Shown: piece by piece, positions 1-5,767 of the stretch
Numbering within the stretch: position 1 is the stretch's first letter
Layout: each line of letters starts with the position of its first letter
Assembly (NCBI GenBank): GCA_047623555.1
Contig: JBLHMP010000078.1
Coordinates: forward strand, 1 to 18,762
From: NORP181 sp047623555
GTDB lineage: Bacteria; Pseudomonadota; Alphaproteobacteria; Rhodobacterales; Rhodobacteraceae
Length of the DNA stretch: 18,762 nucleotides
Direction: 5' to 3'
Made by a program: the position numbers and the translations under genes
The notes under the pieces: generated by a model
What the model was told of the DNA's origin: nothing
The model's database searches: none
Seen by the model: the letters and a program-made list of their open reading frames with translations, nothing else

Positions 1-341
1 TCGCCCTTGCGTCTCCGCTCCGGCCCGTCTGGCGTCCCTCAGTGCATCTCTGCGCCTCCGGTAGAGGGGTTCTAGGGTTACTGGCACCGACCCGCAAGCG
101 CTTTCTTACAAAAATGTCTCTTTTCTCGAAATTTTACTCTTTATCGTTAACTAACAACAGCTTACGTCACACAAACTCCAACCAACCAACCCAAAAACCG
201 CCCTCCCCCATCAAAATCCACAAACCCAAAAACACCACATATAGCGATATCCAATCTCATAACCCCAAGTGAACCGCAAAACGCCGGGCAAGTCGGGGAA
301 TCGAGTCGCGTGTAAAAAGGTGAATCGGACCGGTTTTTGGT
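1..341. other. Gene-free left edge of window
   Basis: I see no gene I can support here. The first ~110 bases are GC-rich and can form short hairpins: GGCG and CAG at about 31-42 pair with CTG and CGCC at about 50-56, and CCTC at 56-59 pairs with GAGG at 65-68. One reading frame has a short arginine/serine-rich run ending at a stop near 60-62, which could be the 3' end of something outside the window but looks more like low-complexity. From about 110 the composition turns AT-rich. Positions 167-243 carry only one G (position 200) on this strand, so a transcript running past the end of msrQ would be almost free of C there. A rightward frame of 76 codons (42-272) crosses this tract but has no ribosome site or protein-like character. 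Confidence 0.6.
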
Positions 342-944
342 TTAGGCGACGACCGGTTTGCGCCTATTGGGCAAACGAAGCACCAAAAGGCCCAAAATGA
401 CCGCCATATAGAGAAGCGGCTCAATCTGGAAACCTTTGACCAGCAGCACAAAGTGCAATGCGCCAAGAATCGCGATACCATAAACCAGCTTATGCAGCTT
501 TCGCCATTTTGGTCCCAACCGACGCACCGACCAGTTGTTGGACGTCATCGCCAGCGGGGTCATCAACACAAAGGCCACCATGCCGATGCTGATATAAGGG
601 CGTTTGAGTATGTCGGCCCAGATCTCATTCAGAACCTGCACATCCAGAACCAGCCAAACCAGCAAATGCAGTGCAATATAGACAAAGGTCATCACCCCAA
701 TGGCGCGGCGGAACTTGATCAGGTTCAACCCAACATATCGGCGCACCGGCGTAATCGCCAAGCCAATCACCAGCAGCTTAAGCCCAAGTTCGCCCAACTC
801 ATGTTCAAGCGCTTTGATCGGTTCGGCACCCAGACCACCCGTTAGCCCCAGATAGAGCAACCACGGCGGCGGCACGGCCAGGGCCAGATAAACAGCCCAA
901 ACCGGTACTTTTCGCAGCCATCCATTTAGACGATCAACACCCAT
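342..944 (-). CDS. msrQ: MsrQ, haem-binding membrane subunit of periplasmic methionine sulfoxide reductase
   Basis: MsrQ (formerly YedZ) is an inner-membrane b-haem protein of the ferric-reductase-like transmembrane fold. It passes electrons from the quinone pool or flavin reductase to MsrP, which repairs oxidised methionines in periplasmic proteins. The 200-residue product has about six hydrophobic segments and histidines at 48, 93, 151 and 164. Those at 93 (in IALHLLVW), 151 (in RKLHKLVY) and 164 (in GALHFVLL) sit where the family has its haem ligands. The length matches the family. The start codon lies one base after the msrP stop codon, so translation is very likely coupled to the gene for its catalytic partner. 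I see no strong terminator after it. The assignment is secure from motifs and context. Confidence 0.95.
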   Translation of the reverse strand: MGVDRLNGWLRKVPVWAVYLALAVPPPWLLYLGLTGGLGAEPIKALEHELGELGLKLLVIGLAITPVRRYVGLNLIKFRRAIGVMTFVYIALHLLVWLVLDVQVLNEIWADILKRPYISIGMVAFVLMTPLAMTSNNWSVRRLGPKWRKLHKLVYGIAILGALHFVLLVKGFQIEPLLYMAVILGLLVLRLPNRRKPVVA

Positions 945-945
945 G

Positions 946-1845
946 CTAATAGTTCTTTTTCAGATCCAGGTTGGCATACATATCGCCAACTTCTTTTTCA
1001 TAGCCGTTCATCATCAGCGTTGGCTGCTTTTTCGCAAACAACCCGCCACCGATGACCCGTTCGCTGGCTTGGGACCACCGCGGGTGTGAAACGTCGGGGT
1101 TCACGTTACTATAAAAGCCGTATTCACCGGAATTGGATTTCTTCCAGCTGGTTGGCGGTTGCTTGGATGTCAGCGTGATGCGCACCACGGATTTGATCGA
1201 CTTAAAGCCGTATTTCCACGGCACCACCAAACGCAAAGGTGCGCCGTTCTGTTTTGGGATCGGTTTATTATAGATTCCCGTCGCCATGATGGTCAGCGGA
1301 TTCAGTGCTTCGTCCAGACGCAGGCCTTCGACATAGGGCCAGTCCAGAACCGCGTATTTGGTGCCAGGCATTTCCGATGGCCGTAGCAGGGTTTCAAAGG
1401 CAACGTATTTGGCGTCGCTTTTCACCCCGGCCAAATTCAACAGATCGGCGAGCTCAAAGCCGTTCCAGGGCACGACCATTGACCAGGCTTCGACACAGCG
1501 AAACCGATAAATGCGCTTTTCGATCTTCATCTTTTTCATGATGTCGGCGAAATCATATTTTCCCGGCCGGTCGACCAGACCGTCGATGGTCACAGACCAC
1601 GGTGAGGTGGTCAGCTGGCCTGCGTATTTCGCCGGGTCTTCTTTGCCGGTGCCGAATTCATAATAATTGTTATAGCTGGTGATATCGTCCCAGCTATTGG
1701 ACTTTAACCCAGCGGCGGCGGCTGGCCCGGCGATTGCTGCCAAACCAAGCCCTGCGACCCCGGCCATAAGTTGTCGACGGTTCAAAAACTCACCAAACGG
1801 GGTAACGTCGTCGTCAGTCAGGTCGGGTTTCCAGCGATAGGCCAT
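946..1845 (-). CDS. msrP: MsrP, molybdopterin-dependent periplasmic methionine sulfoxide reductase catalytic subunit
   Basis: MsrP (YedY) uses a mononuclear molybdenum cofactor to reduce free and protein-bound methionine sulfoxide in the periplasm and takes its electrons from MsrQ. The 299-residue product has a twin-arginine signal, with NRRQLMAG at residues 22-29 followed by a hydrophobic stretch and an alanine-rich cleavage region near 40-46; this fits export of a folded cofactor protein by Tat. The cofactor-binding cysteine is Cys117 in YRFRCVEAWSM, the family signature. The C-terminal half contains the conserved VPWKYGFKSIKS block. A good ribosome site (AGAGGAGCG) precedes the ATG. A 69-bp gap separates it from the flavoprotein gene upstream on the same strand, so it may have its own promoter or be read through from that gene. 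Its stop abuts the msrQ start. Confidence 0.95.
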   Translation of the reverse strand: MAYRWKPDLTDDDVTPFGEFLNRRQLMAGVAGLGLAAIAGPAAAAGLKSNSWDDITSYNNYYEFGTGKEDPAKYAGQLTTSPWSVTIDGLVDRPGKYDFADIMKKMKIEKRIYRFRCVEAWSMVVPWNGFELADLLNLAGVKSDAKYVAFETLLRPSEMPGTKYAVLDWPYVEGLRLDEALNPLTIMATGIYNKPIPKQNGAPLRLVVPWKYGFKSIKSVVRITLTSKQPPTSWKKSNSGEYGFYSNVNPDVSHPRWSQASERVIGGGLFAKKQPTLMMNGYEKEVGDMYANLDLKKNY

Positions 1846-1914
1846 TTGGCGCTCCTCTTAAATATGACACCGTTCAATTAGACATATATATAGCAACAAC
1901 CAATTAAACTCGCG

Positions 1915-3408
1915 TCACGATTCAGCGACCGGACTGTAACGTGGCATCAGTTCGTTCATCGGGATGCTGCGCCCATCTGGCTGTACCAGACGCACATGTC
2001 GCCGCCGCAACTGGCGTGGCTCAGAGACACCCACCGAATGCGAGATCATCTCGACCTCTTTGACGATCTCTTTGGCGTAGGCCGCGACACGATTGTATTT
2101 ATGTTCAACCACCAACCCCTTTTGAAACCTTGGGTCGTGGGTGGTAATCCCGGTCGGACAAGTGTTGCGATTACATTTGAGCGCCTGAATACAGCCCAGC
2201 GAGAACATGAACCCGCGCGCCGAGGTGACAAAATCCGCCCCTGCCGCCAAGGCCCACGCCACGTCCCCCGGATTGACCAGCTTGCCAGATGCAATCAGCC
2301 TGATCCGATCCTTAAGCCCGAATTCATCGCGCAAGTTCGCCACCAAAGGCAGCGATTCGCGCACCGACATGCCCACCAAATCAATCAACGGCATCGGCGC
2401 GGCACCAGTGCCGCCCTCGCCGCCATCTATGGTGATAAAGTCCGGCGCAGAATCTGGCCCGCGCCGAATGATCGCCTCAAAAAACTCACGAAACACCTGT
2501 TCAGAACCGATGACCACCTTGATACCAACAGGCTTGCCTGTAACTTCGCGCACATGCCCGATCATATCCAGCAGCGTTTCGTCATCGCCAGCTTCGATAT
2601 GGCGATTGGGCGACAGGCTGGCCTGCCCCTTTGGGATACCGCGAATTTTGGCGATCTCGGCGGTGACCTTTTCCGCCGGAAGAATGCCGCCTTTGCCGGG
2701 CTTGGCCCCCTGCGCCAGCTTGATCTCAAACATCCGCACGTTTTCATGGCCCGCCATTTCGCGCAGCTTGCCATCATCCAACAAACCGTCGTCGCTGCGC
2801 ACGCCGTATTTCGCGGTGCCAATCTGAAATACAACGTCACAGCCGCCTTCAAGGTGAAACGGGCTTAGGCCGCCCTCACCCGTATTCATCCAAACGCCCG
2901 CCTTTTTGGCGCCGCGGCTTAGCGCCTGAATCGCAGGCCGGGACAATGCGCCAAAGCTCATCGCCGAGATGTTGTATAAAGACGGTGCATTATAAGGCGT
3001 GCGCGCGCCCTGCCCGATCACCATAGGTTCAGATTTGGCATATTGGTCATCCAGCGGCGGATAGGCCGCGTTCACAAATATCGGCGTGCCAACCACATTC
3101 AGGTTTCGCGTTGACCCAAACGCGATGGTGTTGCCTTTGCCTTCGGCGGCGCGATTCACCCATTCGCGTTGTGCACGGTTGAATGGCAATTCTTCACGAT
3201 CCATGGCAAAGAAATACTGGCGAAAGAACTCGCCCAATTCGCTGAACAGATGCCGAAACCGGCCGATCACCGGATAATTGCGCCGGATCGCATCATGGGT
3301 CTGACTACGGTCGACGATAAAGACCACAATGATCGCCAAAGCCGCCAACCCCATCAACACAACAAAGACCAAGGCCAGCGCGTCGAAAACGCTCATTTCA
3401 AAACCCAT
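1915..3408 (-). CDS. Membrane-anchored FMN-binding glutamate-synthase-domain protein
   Basis: The 497-residue product is a stand-alone copy of the synthase domain of glutamate synthase (Glu_synthase family), lacking the N-terminal glutaminase domain of true GltB. Residues 8-32 form one transmembrane helix, so the catalytic domain is probably anchored to the inner membrane. Hallmarks are SAMSFGALS at 148-156, the glycine-rich flavin/phosphate region GGEGGTGAAP at 329-338, and cysteines 406, 412 and 417 with the spacing (C-x5-C-x4-C) of the GltB [3Fe-4S] cluster, followed by PTGITTHDP. These support FMN and Fe-S binding. The substrate of such short homologues is not established, and I would not call it glutamate synthase. 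The start is supported by GGAG seven bases upstream; an ATG four codons later is the alternative. It reads in the same direction as msrP and msrQ. Confidence 0.88.
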   Translation of the reverse strand: MGFEMSVFDALALVFVVLMGLAALAIIVVFIVDRSQTHDAIRRNYPVIGRFRHLFSELGEFFRQYFFAMDREELPFNRAQREWVNRAAEGKGNTIAFGSTRNLNVVGTPIFVNAAYPPLDDQYAKSEPMVIGQGARTPYNAPSLYNISAMSFGALSRPAIQALSRGAKKAGVWMNTGEGGLSPFHLEGGCDVVFQIGTAKYGVRSDDGLLDDGKLREMAGHENVRMFEIKLAQGAKPGKGGILPAEKVTAEIAKIRGIPKGQASLSPNRHIEAGDDETLLDMIGHVREVTGKPVGIKVVIGSEQVFREFFEAIIRRGPDSAPDFITIDGGEGGTGAAPMPLIDLVGMSVRESLPLVANLRDEFGLKDRIRLIASGKLVNPGDVAWALAAGADFVTSARGFMFSLGCIQALKCNRNTCPTGITTHDPRFQKGLVVEHKYNRVAAYAKEIVKEVEMISHSVGVSEPRQLRRRHVRLVQPDGRSIPMNELMPRYSPVAES

Positions 3409-3489
3409 TCAAATACTCCGATATGTTTGACATGACGCTAAGCGCGCGCCTAACGTTACAGGTGACCCTGCGCAGGAACCATTCCCTTT

Positions 3490-3505
3490 GCAAGGCGTAT
3501 GCCTT
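3490..3505. promoter_or_regulatory. Short palindrome in the DUF302 gene leader
   Basis: CAAGGC GTAT GCCTTG forms a six-pair hairpin just before the ribosome site of the DUF302 gene, in the 115-bp region between two divergent genes. It could be an operator or a leader hairpin. There is no direct evidence for either. Confidence 0.25.
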
Positions 3506-3523
3506 GACGTTGAAAGGATACAC

Positions 3524-3967
3524 ATGAGACCTATTTTCCTGGCCATCACCCTGATTTGCACCAGCTTTGCCGCTACTGCAAAGGATATGGTGACCTATGA
3601 AACCGATCAAAGCTTTGATGATGTCATATTCGGGTTGGAAAACGCCATTCTGGATCAGGGACTGCTGGTCGATGACATCAGCCATGCCGGAGACATGCTT
3701 GAACGCACCCGGGGCGATATAGGATCTGACGTTGTTATTTTCCTGCAGGCGGACATCTACAGTTTCTGTTCTGCCCGACTGTCGCGCAAAGTGATGGAGG
3801 TCGACCCGATGAACATTCGGTTTTGCCCCTATGACATCTTTGTTGCGGTGATGCCGGACGCCCCAGACACAACCATCATCGGATATCGCACCATGCCCGA
3901 CGGCGCGATGCAAGAGGTTCAGGCCCTACTGGATGCCATTGTGAAATCCGCCATCGCCGAGGATTAG
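3524..3967 (+). CDS. DUF302-domain secreted protein
   Basis: The product is 147 residues from the ATG at 3524, chosen because GAAAGGA lies eight bases before it and because the protein then begins with a clear Sec signal peptide (MRPIFLAITLICTSFAATA). A longer frame from 3488 would bury that signal. The mature part (YETDQSFDDVIFGLENAI, then FCSARLSRKVMEVDP and a hydrophobic FVAVMPD stretch) follows the DUF302 pattern, a small periplasmic or membrane-associated alpha/beta domain of unknown role found widely in proteobacteria. Two cysteines (in YSFCSAR and IRFCPYD) could form a disulfide in the periplasm. It is a single gene divergent from the flavoprotein gene and closed by a strong terminator. 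The family call is from sequence character and is fairly but not completely certain. Confidence 0.75.
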   Translation: MRPIFLAITLICTSFAATAKDMVTYETDQSFDDVIFGLENAILDQGLLVDDISHAGDMLERTRGDIGSDVVIFLQADIYSFCSARLSRKVMEVDPMNIRFCPYDIFVAVMPDAPDTTIIGYRTMPDGAMQEVQALLDAIVKSAIAED

Positions 3968-3983
3968 ACAAAACTTTGAACCG

Positions 3984-4040
3984 GTCGTGCAGATCACGAC
4001 ATCGACACGAGGCCCGTCAGTTTTGGCGGGCCTCATCCGT
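3984..4040 (+). terminator. Tandem hairpins and intrinsic terminator after the DUF302 gene
   Basis: A first hairpin (GTCGTG at 3984-3989 with CACGAC at 3995-4000) is followed by a stronger one. GAGGCCCG at 4009-4016 pairs perfectly with CGGGCCTC at 4027-4034, then comes a short T-rich stretch (CCGTTTTG). The second fits an intrinsic terminator, though its T run is interrupted. Confidence 0.75.
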
Positions 4041-4071
4041 TTTGCCGGTATGTGGCTGCTGCAACATTCAA

Positions 4072-4098
4072 TTGACAGCACGCTGTCATAATTATAGT
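4072..4098 (+). promoter_or_regulatory. Promoter of the hydrolase-MarR unit
   Basis: A consensus -35 (TTGACA, 4072-4077) is followed after 15 bp by TATAGT (4093-4098), placing the transcript start near 4105 and giving a leader of about 55 bases. The short spacer would make a weak or activator/repressor-tunable promoter. The -35 box is part of the first palindrome described at 4073-4088. Confidence 0.6.
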
Positions 4099-4113
4099 CG
4101 ACAGCATGCTGTC
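4073..4113. promoter_or_regulatory. Twin palindromic operators, likely for the MarR regulator
   Basis: Two copies of one site are visible: GACAGC AC GCTGTC (4074-4087, extendable to TGACAGCACGCTGTCA) and the perfect palindrome GACAGCATGCTGTC (4100-4113). Their centres are 26 bp apart, about 2.5 turns. The first overlaps the -35 box and the second the expected transcript start, the classic placement for repression. The third gene element in reach, a MarR-family regulator at 4946, is the natural candidate to bind them. The pairing with MarR is inference; the palindromes are seen directly. Confidence 0.7.
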
Positions 4114-4159
4114 AAATAATGACCCGCTGAAACAGACAATCCATGCAAGAGGCATATCC

Positions 4160-4936
4160 ATGACACTTACGATGATAGACGGCCCATCCGGGAAAATCGC
4201 CACATATTGCGCCGCGACTGACACCAAACCAACCCTTGTCTTCGTACACGGCGACAGCGCGCGGGCATCGCAATGGGATGCTGTCATCGTCTTGTTGGGC
4301 CAAAAGGTCCGCAGCATTTCCTATGACGGACGCGGCCACGGCGCATCGGATCAGGCACAGGACGGGATTTATACATATGCCGCCCGCGCCGCCGATCTGG
4401 CCAGTGTTGTACGACACTACGCTTTGCGCGATTATATAGTGGTCGCGCATTCCGGCGCTGCTGGTGCGGTTCTGGAATATGCGACCAAAGCCACAAACCT
4501 GACCGGAATCTTCCTTGTCGAACCGGCAACAGACCCGCAGGTTATGTCACAAGACACGCGCGACGGGTTTGTTGCGGCCCTTGCGGGCCCGGACGCTTTG
4601 TCAGCCATTCAGGGCTATTATGCATCAATCGCAGGCCCAGATCCCACCATTATTGCGCAGGTCCAACAGGACGCAGCAACCACCCACAAAGCGGCGCGAC
4701 TGGACCTTGCCAAAGCGTTGGCAGACTGGAACCCCGAACCAACTTTGACGGGCTATACTGGCCCCATTGCCAGCCTGATTACCGCGCCCAACGATACCGA
4801 TGCGGCGCTGTACCATCTGCACAGCAATATGGCGCATAAGGTCACCAGCACCCCGGGGCATTGGCCGCATCTGGACACGCCACAAACGGTTGCAGATGAA
4901 ATTATGACGTTTATCATGGGGTTGGACAGTAAATAG
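4160..4936 (+). CDS. Alpha/beta-fold hydrolase
   Basis: The 258-residue product has the alpha/beta hydrolase fold. It shows an oxyanion-hole motif VFVHGDS (28-33), the DGRGHGASD block (56-64) and a nucleophile elbow AHSGAAG with Ser98. The catalytic histidine is probably His233, in GHWPHLDTP. Such enzymes cleave esters, lactones or C-C bonds; the substrate cannot be read from the sequence. I chose the ATG at 4160 because AAGAGG lies just upstream. An in-frame ATG at 4106 falls inside the operator and at the expected transcript start, so it is unlikely to be used. The stop is nine bases before the MarR gene start, so the two are co-transcribed and probably coupled. A hydrolase paired with a MarR regulator often means induction by a small aromatic or lipophilic compound, which is inference. 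Confidence 0.85.
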   Translation: MTLTMIDGPSGKIATYCAATDTKPTLVFVHGDSARASQWDAVIVLLGQKVRSISYDGRGHGASDQAQDGIYTYAARAADLASVVRHYALRDYIVVAHSGAAGAVLEYATKATNLTGIFLVEPATDPQVMSQDTRDGFVAALAGPDALSAIQGYYASIAGPDPTIIAQVQQDAATTHKAARLDLAKALADWNPEPTLTGYTGPIASLITAPNDTDAALYHLHSNMAHKVTSTPGHWPHLDTPQTVADEIMTFIMGLDSK

Positions 4937-4945
4937 GACCCAAAC

Positions 4946-5410
4946 ATGCCACAGGACAGAACCAAAGGCGGTGATGCCATCACCGGCCTGTTGCTGGTTA
5001 CGTTTCGCCTGAACGGGAATTTCCTTGAGGCGGCGGATCGCATTTCCGCCCCCTCAAACCTGACCGCCGCGCGCTGGCAGATTTTAGGATCGGTGCTGCA
5101 AGAGGCAAAAACTGTGTCTCAAATCGCCCGCGAAATGGGTTTGGCACGGCAAAGTGTGCAGCGCATCGCCAATATTCTGGTCGGCGAGGGCCACCTCGAA
5201 TTGACTGAAAACCCGGCCCACAAACGCGCCAAACTGATTACGGTCACCCAGCAAGGCCGTGCCTCAATCTATTCCCTGTCAGAGCGTCAGCACATCTGGG
5301 CCAACACCATTGCGGAAGGGTTTGATAGCCAAGAGCTGGCCCTGGCGGTCCAATTGCTGCGCCGGGTTTCTAGCCAGCTTGAAGCCATGGAAAAAACCCC
5401 GACTAAGTGA
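4946..5410 (+). CDS. MarR-family winged-helix transcriptional regulator
   Basis: The 154-residue product has the MarR layout: an N-terminal dimerisation helix, then a winged helix-turn-helix (about residues 38-100) with LTAARWQILGSV, SQIAREMGLARQSVQRIANILV as the recognition region, a wing (TENPAHKRAKLITVTQQG), and a C-terminal helix for dimerisation. Proteins of this family usually bind palindromes as dimers and release DNA when a small ligand or oxidant binds. I see no cysteine in it, so a thiol redox switch is unlikely. It starts nine bases after the hydrolase stop, with AGGAC as ribosome site. The twin palindromes at 4073-4113 in front of the unit are its probable target, giving autoregulation. 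Confidence 0.9.
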   Translation: MPQDRTKGGDAITGLLLVTFRLNGNFLEAADRISAPSNLTAARWQILGSVLQEAKTVSQIAREMGLARQSVQRIANILVGEGHLELTENPAHKRAKLITVTQQGRASIYSLSERQHIWANTIAEGFDSQELALAVQLLRRVSSQLEAMEKTPTK

Positions 5411-5730
5411 TCGCAGCCGCAACATCCTGAAAACATTCAGCATAAGCCTTAGGCAACGCGGGCGTTCCCTGGCCAAACAACAAGGGCAGCCGAGAAGGTG
5501 AAAACCGAAACGACCGGCATGATCTCAGGGCCCTCGGTTTCACGTATATGTCACATTTCACGCCTATCTAGGTAGGTGCTGATCTCGAACTCACATTAGA
5601 TGCAGAGAGCCGCGCACTGCTGACGCTTTTGAATACCAATGTTGCTGAGTTAGGTAACGAGAACTTTATTTTTGTCTGACTGAGCGGGTGGAACGCCCGT
5701 TTAAGTTGGAACGTTATTTCCATAACGACA
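5411..5730. other. Gene-free stretch with possible remnants and a long-range hairpin
   Basis: No intact gene is supported. On the reverse strand a frame ending at a stop at 5403-5405 reads like a protein end (LPLLFGQGTPALPKAYAECF, then QDVAAAIT), but its upstream part does not. On the forward strand 5572-5679 reads as 35 protein-like residues (LELTLDAESRALLTLLNT and onward, ending FIFV), preceded by a stop. Both could be remnants of decayed genes. A hairpin can form between GTGAAAACCGA (5498-5508) and TCGGTTTCAC (5534-5543), with one bulged A. None of these is strong. Confidence 0.4.
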
Positions 5731-5762
5731 AAAGGCCCACCTTATTTGGCGGGCCTTTTTTC
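5731..5762. terminator. Intrinsic terminator after clpB, possibly bidirectional
   Basis: AAAGGCCC (5731-5738) pairs with GGGCCTTT (5751-5758), with an A-C mismatch, two further G-C pairs and the loop TTATTT. The reverse strand gives TTTT after the stem and the forward strand six or seven T. It begins only a few bases beyond the clpB stop, so it closes clpB. The better T run faces right and could stop transcripts coming from marR. Confidence 0.88.
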
Positions 5763-5767
5763 GTACC

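Noticed and set aside
42..272. Rightward 76-codon open frame
   Set aside because: It spans a low-complexity, almost G-free tract, has no ribosome site and no protein-like pattern.
1996..2868. 290-codon open frame opposite the glutamate-synthase-like gene
   Set aside because: It is the mirror of a well-supported gene with conserved motifs; the composition is an antisense artefact of high-GC coding DNA.
4106..4159. Upstream ATG extending the hydrolase by 18 residues
   Set aside because: It lies inside the second operator at the expected transcript start and has no ribosome site; the ATG at 4160 has one.
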